From the NCBI RefSeq assembly GCF_002113375.1, contig NZ_NEHO01000001.1, positions 156,950 through 220,949 of the forward strand: a DNA stretch of 64,000 nucleotides. Reading direction: 5' to 3'. A model generated the notes under the pieces. The model had not been told where the DNA came from. It saw only the letters and a program-made list of their open reading frames with translations, and searched no databases. Made by a program: the position numbers and the translations under genes. Source of the stretch: Pseudomonas sp. R37(2017) (GTDB lineage: Bacteria > Pseudomonadota > Gammaproteobacteria > Pseudomonadales > Pseudomonadaceae). Below are positions 25,336 through 33,047 of this stretch, one piece after another (within the stretch, counting starts at the first letter, position 1; every line of letters starts with the position of its first letter).

Positions 25336-25776
25336 TCAGCGGACAAGGTGCTGTGCCCAAGCATTTACCGCTTCTTCGATCAACGCATAGGCGTGTTTGA
25401 AAGCGGGCTCGCCTTGACCATAGGGATCGCTGATTTCACGGTCCCCCTGCCACTTACCCAGCAGGAAAACCTTGCCTAGCGCTTCGGGTGCGCGGTTCAG
25501 AACGCCGGATTTATGCCGATTCTCCATCACTAGAATAAGCTCAGCCCAACTCACTGCTTCAGAAGTCAGCTGCCTGCCCTTGTGCTCGATCGGTGCATAT
25601 CCACGCTCTGCGAGCAGCTTTTGGGCGGTCGGCTCGATAGAACTGTCAACCAACGCGCCTAATCCCGCGGACCTAACCTCAATGTCTGTCCGGACTAACG
25701 CGCTGCGCATCAGGATTTCTGCTGTGGGGCTGCGGCAGATGTTGCCGATACAGACCATCAGAATTTTTTTGAACAC
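25336..25776 (-). CDS. wzb: Low-molecular-weight protein-tyrosine phosphatase Wzb
   Basis: Dephosphorylates Wzc, cycling it between oligomeric states during polymer export. The active-site loop VCIGNICRSP lies at the N-terminus (C-x5-R with the conserved Ser), and the general-acid Asp is in REISDPYGQG near the C-terminus. The start is taken as GTG (giving a 146-residue protein beginning VFKKILMVCIGN) because GGGAGG stands five bases before it; an upstream in-frame ATG would add an unlikely 11 residues. It is the first gene of the long leftward polysaccharide transcript. Confidence 0.93.
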   Translation of the reverse strand: MFKKILMVCIGNICRSPTAEILMRSALVRTDIEVRSAGLGALVDSSIEPTAQKLLAERGYAPIEHKGRQLTSEAVSWAELILVMENRHKSGVLNRAPEALGKVFLLGKWQGDREISDPYGQGEPAFKHAYALIEEAVNAWAQHLVR

Positions 25777-26197
25777 GGCAACCTCCCTGGATCCGTAACA
25801 GTTGAGCACGTTGTTTTAAATGGAAGGCGTCGAAGCAACAACTTACAGCCCGGGGGCGGTATGAATTCGATCCACCCCCCATTAAAAACAATCACTAAAC
25901 TCGAGTGAATTAACCACAAGCTAAAATCTTAACTGCGAATCATCGAAGACATCAACCATTTAATTCATGGAGCACAGTTATTGCCACAATATACCAATAA
26001 CGTCCACCGGTGATCATGGACAATAAATAACAATCAAGAACAAACTCAGACCAAACTTAACATTTTATAATTCTCGCGTGCTTTTCCTTCATACAACGTG
26101 CTATCTAATTGGCATGCAAACTGACAGTCCAAATTGTTAGTTTAATACACAAATCTAACATTATTAACAGCCCCTCATTTTTTAACAGAGACCTTAC
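25777..26197. promoter_or_regulatory. AT-rich divergent promoter region, wzb operon / galU
   Basis: A 421-bp gap between divergently transcribed wzb and galU. It is strongly AT-rich with repeated TTAACA/TGTTAA-like hexamers near 26055, 26150 and 26165 and a distant inverted repeat TGAATTAA...TTAATTCA (about 25905 and 25960). Such composition suits silencing by MvaT-type (H-NS-like) proteins. It must hold the main promoter of the leftward wzb-to-rmlD genes; no exact -35/-10 pair is asserted. Confidence 0.45.
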
Positions 26198-27031
26198 ATG
26201 ATCCGTAAATGCCTATTTCCAGCAGCCGGTTACGGCACTCGCTTTCTACCCGCTACAAAGGCCATGCCCAAGGAAATGCTGCCGGTCGTGAATAAGCCTT
26301 TGATTCAATACGGCGTGGAGGAAGCGAGAGCTGCAGGGTTGCAGCACATGGCGATCGTTACAGGACGAGGCAAGCGGGCGCTGGAAGACCACTTTGATAT
26401 CAGCTACGAACTGGAGCATCAGATTCGCGGTAGCGATAAGGAAAAATTTCTCTCTGGCACTCGAGAATTGATGGAGACATGCACGTTCTCTTACACACGC
26501 CAGGTGGAGATGAAGGGCTTGGGGCACGCCATTCTGTCAGGGCAGCCTTTGATTGGTGACGAACCCTTTGCGGTGGTATTGGCTGACGACCTGTGCCTGA
26601 ACCTGGAAGGTGACGGTGTTCTGGCGCAGATGATCGCGCTTTACAAGCAGTTCCGTTGCTCCATCGTTGCAATACAGGAGGTCCCCCTCGACCAGACCCA
26701 TAAATACGGAATTATTGCCGGCGAGCAGATCCGTGATGACATCTATCGGGTCAACAGCATGGTCGAGAAACCAAAACCGGAAGACGCACCGTCCAACCTG
26801 GCGATCATTGGCCGCTACATCCTTACAGCCGACATCTTTGACCTGATTGCCGACACAGAGCCTGGCAAGGGTGGAGAAATCCAGATCACCGATGCGCTCA
26901 TGAAACAGGCACAAAACGGCTGTGTACTCGCCTACAAATTCAAGGGTAAGCGTTTCGATTGCGGCGGAGCGGAAGGTTATATAGAAGCGACCAATTTCTG
27001 CTATGAGAATTTGTATAAGAAAGGCCTGTAA
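26198..27031 (+). CDS. galU: UTP-glucose-1-phosphate uridylyltransferase GalU
   Basis: Makes UDP-glucose from UTP and glucose-1-phosphate. The 277-residue sequence carries the signature FPAAGYGTRFLPATKAMPKE, the catalytic Lys context MLPVVNKPLIQYGVEEA, AVVLADDLCLN with the metal Asp, VEKPKPEDAPSN, and KGKRFDCGGAEGYIEA near the end. Length is normal. It is divergent from wzb and stands 60 bp before the orphan phosphomannomutase-domain gene. A second galU copy elsewhere in the genome is possible, in which case this one would be the island's dedicated copy. Confidence 0.95.
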   Translation: MIRKCLFPAAGYGTRFLPATKAMPKEMLPVVNKPLIQYGVEEARAAGLQHMAIVTGRGKRALEDHFDISYELEHQIRGSDKEKFLSGTRELMETCTFSYTRQVEMKGLGHAILSGQPLIGDEPFAVVLADDLCLNLEGDGVLAQMIALYKQFRCSIVAIQEVPLDQTHKYGIIAGEQIRDDIYRVNSMVEKPKPEDAPSNLAIIGRYILTADIFDLIADTEPGKGGEIQITDALMKQAQNGCVLAYKFKGKRFDCGGAEGYIEATNFCYENLYKKGL

Positions 27032-27091
27032 CTGAGATTCCAGGCTCTTGGAGCCGCATTTCGACTCGGCCTTATACTTACAAGGAACATT

Positions 27092-27526
27092 ATGAAAGCT
27101 TCCAGATCATCGATCGACTTCGCCAGCCAGTCGTTGGACTCCATTGCACCGGGAAACATTGGGCTTGGACAAAAGTTCGCGGACGGCGGCAGTGGATTGA
27201 TGGCCTGGTTGCGGTCATATGAACCTCAATGTTCCTCACCCCAATCCAAGTGGCTGGTAGAACGCATCGGTCTCTTTCCTTCGTCCGGAAACATCCGATG
27301 TACTGTTCGCAATACGTTTGCCGTACTTGAGCATCTCCGTTCTCTGTACATCCATGAGGCGCTGGACGTTGAGGAAAAAGGCGGATTAAGCATGACCTTC
27401 ACAGAATGGCGCTTCCGGATCGACCTTCTCGATAGCACCAGTGAAATTTTGTTGACCGTTGAAAGTCGTGGCGACATCTCGCTGATGAAGACGAAAACCG
27501 CGGAATTGCTGGAGCAAATCAATTGA
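27092..27526 (+). CDS. Orphan phosphomannomutase C-terminal-domain protein, non-catalytic
   Basis: The 144-residue product aligns with only the last part of phosphomannomutase/phosphoglucomutase: GGSGLMAWLRSYE with LVERIGLFPSSGNIRC corresponds to the end of domain 3, and LSMTFTEWRF plus TVESRGDISLMKTKTAELLE to domain 4. The catalytic phosphoserine, metal-binding and sugar-binding domains are absent. The domain 4 phosphate-binding loop (R-x-S-N-T-E-P in the family) is replaced by DLLDSTSE. The gene has its own good start (AAGGAACATTATG) and no internal stop, so it looks maintained rather than decaying. A regulatory or partner-binding role is possible; function unknown. Its 3' end overlaps the convergent beta-helix gene by 8 bp. 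Confidence 0.75.
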   Translation: MKASRSSIDFASQSLDSIAPGNIGLGQKFADGGSGLMAWLRSYEPQCSSPQSKWLVERIGLFPSSGNIRCTVRNTFAVLEHLRSLYIHEALDVEEKGGLSMTFTEWRFRIDLLDSTSEILLTVESRGDISLMKTKTAELLEQIN

Positions 27527-29105
27527 CCTCGTTTTCTTCATCCACTGTGTCGTTTCCCAGAAGCGATAGTTGAACAGCGGAGTTACCACTGAGCCTATTG
27601 CGCAGGATGAGGTTTTTACGGGATCCGCGATCCTCTACGATTCCGTTTCTGTTCCCCAAACATTTCACACCTTCGACACTTACTTCGGCGGCATTCGCCA
27701 GTCTGAGTCCGGTAGATAGACATTCGGATAGAACCCCGCCAACGACGACGCCATGGTGTGCCGGCTTGCCCGGCGAACCTAATTGAATACCATGCTGACG
27801 GGTTCTTGAAACGACGGGGTTGGTTATCCAGAACCTGTCTGTGTTCTGAAGCGTGATACCGGATGACACATCGACACCTTGTCCACGAAGGTTACGGATC
27901 TGGAGATGATCCAGGCAGATTCGATATGAATCCTCTATCAATACTCCCCGAAGCGCATCTCGTGCTTCAAAATTTTCGATTTTTACGTCCCTGCAACCAA
28001 TCACCCTTGCGCAATAGTCACCATTTTCCTCGCAACGCGCTATTAGATTTGAGACCTTTATATCCGATATTTTCTGGGTAAACCCTTCATCAGATAAATA
28101 AAGCGCGAAGCCGCCTTCATTGATTCGGCCGACCTTACCGTCCACATTATTGATGCTGATACGGCGTATTGCGGTGCTTATTCCTGCTCGGACATGCAAT
28201 TTGATCAGGCTCGACTGAGCGGAATCGAGAGTATTGTTGACCACCGTGACACGTTCAATATCCCCAGATTCATCGACGCCCTGCACTTCCTGCGTAAATG
28301 CTATACAGTCATCACCAGTGCGCACGCGATTATTGGCAACCACAATGTTTTTTGAACCCCCTTTGAAATGCCACCCATCGGTCAGCACCTCTGTATTTTC
28401 GACATCTGTATCATTACCGTAAATCAGGACGTAGTTACAATTCTGAAATTTTGTCGTCCAATCCGAGTATGTACTGCGTATTTTTACATTAGCAATCGAC
28501 ACAAAGTTACTGTTAAAAAAAACGATGTGCTTCCCTATTCTTCCGGAGCTGGATTTTATTGTGCCACCACCAAAAACGAGCACATTAGAAACTCCTTCAG
28601 CGTCGCGTTTGTTTTTTATGGTACCCGCGAATGTATCCAGACTGTTAAAGTCTTTCAGCAGGATGGTTTCGGGGGGAATAAACAGTTTGGAATTGCTCCC
28701 CATCTGCAACGGCTGGGTAATCCGGAGTACACCGGGTGGCATGACACAGATCAGACCTTTGGCTTCCGATAAATCTATAGCGGCCTGAATTGCGTGACTC
28801 CAATTCCAGCCAGTTCTGGCACAGGCTGTCTTTTTTTCAATTAGCCGTTCAAACTGAAGCACTCCAACATATTTGGACTTGCGGACATCAGACTCACACT
28901 GGATTGCTTGCTCCAATGAATTTATCGCCCAATCCAGATTGATTCCCCCATCTGCTATCACGAGATCCTTGGCGAGTTGTGTGCAGGCATAATCCCCCGG
29001 AATCAGAGGCTGCTGTTTGTCAATGTTGTGTTCCTGACCTTGCGACCAAGACGAAGTCGCGGTTGTAGCAAATAGGCCAGCGCTTGTGACGCCGGCCATT
29101 TGCAT
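27519..29105 (-). CDS. Right-handed beta-helix protein, GH28/pectate-lyase-like, with split Tat signal
   Basis: The 528-residue open frame is a parallel beta-helix: repeated turns such as NYVLIYGNDTDVENTEVL and SKNIVVANNRVRTGDDCIAF, followed by VNNTLDSAQSSLIKL. TDGWHFKGG and TGDDCIAF match the GH28 polygalacturonase Asp motifs; the GHG motif is not seen, so the catalytic type is uncertain. It could bind or cut the uronic-acid polymer. Reading upstream from the first ATG gives LLSRRSFMQMAGVTSAG, a twin-arginine export signal, but an in-frame TAA at 29133-29135 precedes it without a start codon. The natural start seems to be an ATG at 29176 in another frame, joined through an A8 run. If not recoded, the gene may be broken. 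Confidence 0.75.
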   Translation of the reverse strand: MQMAGVTSAGLFATTATSSWSQGQEHNIDKQQPLIPGDYACTQLAKDLVIADGGINLDWAINSLEQAIQCESDVRKSKYVGVLQFERLIEKKTACARTGWNWSHAIQAAIDLSEAKGLICVMPPGVLRITQPLQMGSNSKLFIPPETILLKDFNSLDTFAGTIKNKRDAEGVSNVLVFGGGTIKSSSGRIGKHIVFFNSNFVSIANVKIRSTYSDWTTKFQNCNYVLIYGNDTDVENTEVLTDGWHFKGGSKNIVVANNRVRTGDDCIAFTQEVQGVDESGDIERVTVVNNTLDSAQSSLIKLHVRAGISTAIRRISINNVDGKVGRINEGGFALYLSDEGFTQKISDIKVSNLIARCEENGDYCARVIGCRDVKIENFEARDALRGVLIEDSYRICLDHLQIRNLRGQGVDVSSGITLQNTDRFWITNPVVSRTRQHGIQLGSPGKPAHHGVVVGGVLSECLSTGLRLANAAEVSVEGVKCLGNRNGIVEDRGSRKNLILRNRLSGNSAVQLSLLGNDTVDEENEVN

Positions 29106-29176
29106 GAACGATCGTCGGGACAGTAATTTTTTTTAAAAGACTGGATTTTATCAGGCAAGAGCAAAAACTCTTTCAT
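29106..29176 (-). other. Probable 5' end of the beta-helix gene, out of frame at an A8 run
   Basis: On the minus strand an ATG at 29176 opens MKEFLLLPDKIQSFKK and reaches TTT AAA AAA AA. A -1 shift on the A8 run (29127-29134) continues into KLLSRRSFMQMAG, giving a normal Tat signal peptide. Without the shift the frame leaves the beta-helix coding frame. A sequencing error or real one-base deletion is equally possible. No strong ribosome-binding site precedes the ATG. Confidence 0.55.
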
Positions 29177-29253
29177 TCAATAATGCTGACAGTGCAATCA
29201 ATCCTTGACTACACACCTCATCCGGGCAAACACGACTCTGCCTGACTCATGGT

Positions 29254-31017
29254 TTAAACACATACCGGATTGAACTGCTCGTGATCGAATGCTCGACCAG
29301 CCAATCGAGTGAAAGCGCATTTGTAATGAATAATCTTTGAGCCTTCGGCCGTAACCGCGTCAAAATCAGCACGACCACGCATTTTTACACCCACACAATA
29401 TATCGTTGCACCTTGTGCCGACTGTATATGACGGGGCACAGCGATTTTCAATGAGTCTTCCAATAAACAACCGACATTGTAAGACACGGTATTTACATTC
29501 ACGTCTTCCAGATTCGGACCTTCGTTGCGCGCGTAATGGCCGTTTATGCGTAAAATCTTGCCGCCATCGTGGAGGGACGAGCCTTGGTTATTCCCCTCCC
29601 CTGTTGCACCGTTGTCTCGACCGACACAATCAATTTCCACATGCCAGCCGCAGTTCTGCAATATCGCATTCCATTGATGATAATTGAAACCATCGAACCT
29701 GGATTTATATGCGGTGCAACGCAGGAATATTGTATTTCCACCTTCCGATCGAAAACTGCCTCCTCCGGACACACCGTAATTTTCACAATAACCAAACGAA
29801 CAATCCACAGCGACCCAAAGCGGGGTCATGTTTTCGGCCGCAGCTCGCGTGAGGACATTCTGTACTCCTACAAAATTCAAGCCCTCGGTATAAAAAATAT
29901 AAGGCCCGGTCACACGAAATGTTGAGTCTTGAAAAATACGGATGTCCACATCAGGAATACGACCATCAACAGTCTTCAAATACACCTTTCCGTCCTGAAA
30001 GCAGGCTGAACCAGGTGTTTCCGCAACAGCAGCTGCGCTGGACAGCACCTGATATTGCATGAAGTCGCCATTTCGATCTTTATACTTGGAATCCCAGGCA
30101 AAACGCCCGTTGGCCGTGTTACTGACCGACGTGGAATATACCCATGGGTAGGTGGTATCCGGTGCCCAGGCAAGGTTGAACAAGCAGCCATAGATATTCG
30201 CGGCGCCGCCGCCAAGCACGGTGATGGAAATATTTCTCGGAAGAAGGACCTCACCAAATGCATTATCGATAAGGGGATAATCGCCAGGCTGGAGGACGAT
30301 CTCCACCACATCCGGCTTTGCCAATGCCGCCTGTATGCTGTTCAGCCCGGTTGCAAAGGTCAATCCGTCATTACTGGACGCGCCCCCTGTGTGCCGAACG
30401 TAATAGCGTTTACCGTGGGGTTTTATCGTACGCGCATTATAATCGGTAGACCCGGATCCATCCGCATTCATATAAACTGCGTGCGGCCAGAATGATGTAA
30501 TGGACGACGGCAGGGTCAGTCTACCGAAGGCATCCACGTCATAAACCCGAAAGTAACCGTTCGAGAGCCTTGATTTATTACCGATAAAATTAACATTTGA
30601 TGCGCCTACCAACGTACCAACTGTATAGGTTGTATTGTCGGCGAGACGAATCCACTTGATGCCATTGGCCATGGCGTAAGCAATAACTGAGTTAATGGCA
30701 ACGGTGTTATCGCCAACACCGGTAGCACCAAAGTCACGGACATCAAGAACATCGCTTAGTTTTTTCTCAAGATTGCGGGATCTGAACCCCACCAAAGCGG
30801 CGCCCTTATCAAGCTCGGTAGAGTTCTTCAAATCGACTGCCAACTGAACACCCGCATCGGTAGTGGGTATCAACATGGCCGGACTCCCTGTCGAGTCAAA
30901 GCCCAGCATCATGTTGGCCCTGGCCAGCGCCGCAGGCAACTCGCTCAATACCTCTCCAACAGGAGCCCGAACGGTCTGAAGAACATTGATTGTTGTATTT
31001 TTTTCAATGATAGTCAT
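29254..31017 (-). CDS. Phage tailspike-like right-handed beta-helix protein
   Basis: The 587-residue product has the N-terminal organisation of podophage-type tailspikes: LPAALARANMMLGFDSTGSP (about residue 28), then AALVGFRSRNLEKKLSDVLD and VRDFGATGVGDNTVAINSVI, the classic tailspike stalk-to-helix junction. A beta-helix with aromatic turns follows (FLRCTAYKSRFDGFNYHQW, LRINGHYARNEGPNLEDVNV). No signal peptide is seen. The ATG is preferred over a GTG one codon upstream. No other phage genes surround it. Such proteins usually bind or depolymerise surface polysaccharide, so a role in handling this island's polymer is plausible but unproven. It is 148 bp upstream of the other beta-helix gene on the same strand. 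Confidence 0.78.
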   Translation of the reverse strand: MTIIEKNTTINVLQTVRAPVGEVLSELPAALARANMMLGFDSTGSPAMLIPTTDAGVQLAVDLKNSTELDKGAALVGFRSRNLEKKLSDVLDVRDFGATGVGDNTVAINSVIAYAMANGIKWIRLADNTTYTVGTLVGASNVNFIGNKSRLSNGYFRVYDVDAFGRLTLPSSITSFWPHAVYMNADGSGSTDYNARTIKPHGKRYYVRHTGGASSNDGLTFATGLNSIQAALAKPDVVEIVLQPGDYPLIDNAFGEVLLPRNISITVLGGGAANIYGCLFNLAWAPDTTYPWVYSTSVSNTANGRFAWDSKYKDRNGDFMQYQVLSSAAAVAETPGSACFQDGKVYLKTVDGRIPDVDIRIFQDSTFRVTGPYIFYTEGLNFVGVQNVLTRAAAENMTPLWVAVDCSFGYCENYGVSGGGSFRSEGGNTIFLRCTAYKSRFDGFNYHQWNAILQNCGWHVEIDCVGRDNGATGEGNNQGSSLHDGGKILRINGHYARNEGPNLEDVNVNTVSYNVGCLLEDSLKIAVPRHIQSAQGATIYCVGVKMRGRADFDAVTAEGSKIIHYKCAFTRLAGRAFDHEQFNPVCV

Positions 31018-31020
31018 CAC

Positions 31021-31459
31021 ACGCCACTCATTTTATATGCATATAAAGTGTCACGCAGGCAACTTGATCCTATCAACCACGGCTTCTTCCAACCGGACAA
31101 TTAATCCCATGGTTTTAGACTGAATTTAACGTCGTGACGCGCAACTTTGAGCATTTCTTAATGACGGTGCAGTACACCACAGCCAGCCGGCTACAACCAA
31201 CGCGGCAGGCAGCATGACGGTTATTCCTTAGTACTGGGCGAAACACAGATTTGATTCCAATACACTTCCCCCGAATGGTCCGGCTTAATACGTTATAGAG
31301 TCAACCGCCCAATGGGTTGAACCTGTGCGCCCGCCCGGCATCAAATTTGTCATACCGTATTCAGGATGTTGCCGCTAAAGCGCTACCTGCACCCACACAC
31401 CCTTGAGTGGCTGTCAGCGCTCGGGTAATGTCATCAGACCCATAGGACAGAGCACGCCC
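31021..31459. promoter_or_regulatory. Divergent region between the tailspike-like gene and tal
   Basis: A 439-bp non-coding gap marks the right border of the accessory island; base composition shifts back to core-like near 31350. It should contain promoters for both neighbours. I see no tRNA, attachment-site duplication or integrase remnant here. Confidence 0.4.
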
Positions 31460-32386
31460 ATGACTTCCAAGCTGGAACAACTCAAACAAATGACCACCGT
31501 GGTTGCCGATACTGGCGACTTCGAAGCTATCGCTCGCGTTAAACCGGTGGACGCCACCACCAACCCTTCCCTGCTGCTCAAGGCTGCGGCCATTCCGGCG
31601 TACGCCGAGCTGCTGAACGCCAGCGTCCATGACTGCAAGGGCGATGTGGGTCTGGCCAGCGACCGTTTTGGCGTGGCGGTGGGGCAAGAGATTCTCAAAG
31701 TGATCCCGGGCCGCATTTCCACCGAAGTGGATGCACGCCTGTCGTTCGACACCGATGCCATGCTCAAGCGTGCGCATCGCCTGATCGAACTGTACGACAA
31801 GGCCGGTATCGGCCGTGATCGCGTGCTGATCAAGATCGCCTCCACCTGGGAAGGCATCCGCGCCGCCGAGATCCTGGAAAAGGAAGGCATCCAGACCAAC
31901 CTGACCCTGCTGTTTTCCTTTGCCCAGGCAGCCGCCTGCGCAGACGCCGGGGTGTTCCTGATTTCGCCGTTCGTGGGCCGTATCTACGACTGGTACAAGA
32001 AAGCCAATGGCAACGACTACACCGGCGCGGATGATCCGGGTGTGCAGTCGGTAACGCGCATCTACAACTACTACAAGGCCAATGACTACAAGACCGTGGT
32101 CATGGGCGCGAGCTTCCGCAATCTGGGCCAGATCGAGCAACTGGCCGGCTGCGACCGCCTGACCATCAGCCCGGACCTGATCGACAAACTGGCAGCGGAT
32201 AGCGGCAAGCTGGAGCGCAAACTCTCGCCCGGCCATGCCGGTGAAGCGCGCCTGAGCCTCAACGAATCGCAGTTCCGCTGGTTGTCCAACGAAGACGCGA
32301 TGGCGACCGAGAAACTGGCTGAAGGCATTCGTCAGTTCGCGCGGGATCAGGAGAAGCTTGAGGCGTTGTTGCAGGCCAAGCTGTGA
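31460..32386 (+). CDS. tal: Transaldolase
   Basis: Pentose-phosphate pathway enzyme moving a dihydroxyacetone unit between sedoheptulose-7-phosphate and glyceraldehyde-3-phosphate. The start [20 protein letters not shown] is chosen over an in-frame upstream ATG because the family begins here and GGACAG precedes it; this gives 308 residues. [14 protein letters not shown] (about residue 34) and the Schiff-base Lys in [17 protein letters not shown] (about 132) are present, as is the phosphate-binding [19 protein letters not shown]. It begins the stretch collinear with P. aeruginosa tal-rssC-rssB-mlaA. Confidence 0.96.
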   Translation: MTSKLEQLKQMTTVVADTGDFEAIARVKPVDATTNPSLLLKAAAIPAYAELLNASVHDCKGDVGLASDRFGVAVGQEILKVIPGRISTEVDARLSFDTDAMLKRAHRLIELYDKAGIGRDRVLIKIASTWEGIRAAEILEKEGIQTNLTLLFSFAQAAACADAGVFLISPFVGRIYDWYKKANGNDYTGADDPGVQSVTRIYNYYKANDYKTVVMGASFRNLGQIEQLAGCDRLTISPDLIDKLAADSGKLERKLSPGHAGEARLSLNESQFRWLSNEDAMATEKLAEGIRQFARDQEKLEALLQAKL

Positions 32387-32404
32387 TCTGAGCGGGTGTA
32401 ATGC

Positions 32405-32440
32405 AAAAAGGGCGAACCCTGGTGGGTTCGCCCTTTTTTG
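32405..32440 (+). terminator. Rho-independent terminator after tal
   Basis: AAAAAGGGCGAACC pairs with GGGTTCGCCCTTTTTT across a CTGGT loop. The A-tract/T-tract symmetry lets it act on both strands, so it may also end the convergent rssB-rssC transcript. Confidence 0.9.
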
Positions 32441-32460
32441 TGAGCTGCTTTGGGTTGCCC

Positions 32461-32562
32461 CTGTAGGAGCGAGCATGCTCGCGATGGAAGCCCCGACGCC
32501 GCGGGCATCCAGGCAGCCCGCGTAATCGTTTACCACCATCGCGAGCATGCTCGCTCCTACAG
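32461..32562. repeat. REP doublet (REPIN), family A
   Basis: Inverted arms TGTAGGAGCGAGCATGCTCG and its near-exact complement bracket a centre that includes CGTAATCGTTTACCACCAT. Family A shares both arms and centre with the doublets at 47786 and 61669, as expected of units mobilised as a whole by a RAYT transposase. Confidence 0.85.
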
Positions 32563-32564
32563 GA

Positions 32565-33047
32565 TCAGTGGCGCTCGAGGGCATTTACCAGGTCATGGAA
32601 GGCTTCACGATTGGTATCGTTCAAGCCCATGAGGATCTTGTGCGCTTCGAGCACTTTGATCCGCACCACTTCTTCTGACTGATCCTGGTCTGGCAGGTCG
32701 TCCAGGCATTCCGGGCACGGCACCGGCTTGTCGACGATGTTGAAGACCTGCTCGAAGCCCATGGACTGCAGCAGTCGCGTGATGTCTTCGTGGGTGGTGA
32801 CGACGGTCGGCAGCAGGCCGACTTTCTGCCGCGACAGGATCGACAGCTTGGCCAGCAGGCCAAGTGTGGTGCTGTCGATGCTGCGGGTTTCGGTCAGATC
32901 GATCACGATCGCGTTGAAATTCAACGCATTGAAGATCCGCTCAATAGTCGCATCCAACGCCGAACACAGGGTCAGGCGAACTTCACCGACGAACTTCAGG
33001 ACGAAGGTGCCATCCTGCTCGGCGAACTGGATTCTACCGGTACTCAT
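32565..33047 (-). CDS. rssC: STAS-domain anti-anti-sigma factor, RssC-like
   Basis: A 160-residue protein with an N-terminal STAS domain: FVLKFVGEVRLTLCSALDAT, then IVIDLTETRSIDSTTLGLLA with the phosphorylatable Ser in DSTTLG, the site acted on by the PP2C phosphatase. A C-terminal extension contains VPCPECLDDLPDQD, a CxxC pair not part of a basic STAS domain. The ATG overlaps the rssB stop by one base (TGATG). By synteny with tal and mlaA this corresponds to P. aeruginosa rssC, where the pair influences RpoS-dependent output. The preferred start is ATG; a TTG one codon earlier also exists. Confidence 0.85.
   Translation of the reverse strand: MSTGRIQFAEQDGTFVLKFVGEVRLTLCSALDATIERIFNALNFNAIVIDLTETRSIDSTTLGLLAKLSILSRQKVGLLPTVVTTHEDITRLLQSMGFEQVFNIVDKPVPCPECLDDLPDQDQSEEVVRIKVLEAHKILMGLNDTNREAFHDLVNALERH

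Noticed and set aside
25845..25870. GGCGGTATG resembling an ops/JUMPstart core
   Set aside because: It is on the opposite strand to the operon it would serve and lacks the rest of the ops and JUMPstart sequence.
29254..31017. Evidence of a prophage
   Set aside because: Only one tailspike-like gene is present; no integrase, capsid, tail, lysis gene or attachment-site repeat is visible nearby.
31361..32584. 407-codon frame opposite tal
   Set aside because: Its ends read through REP sequence and the rest mirrors transaldolase; not a gene.
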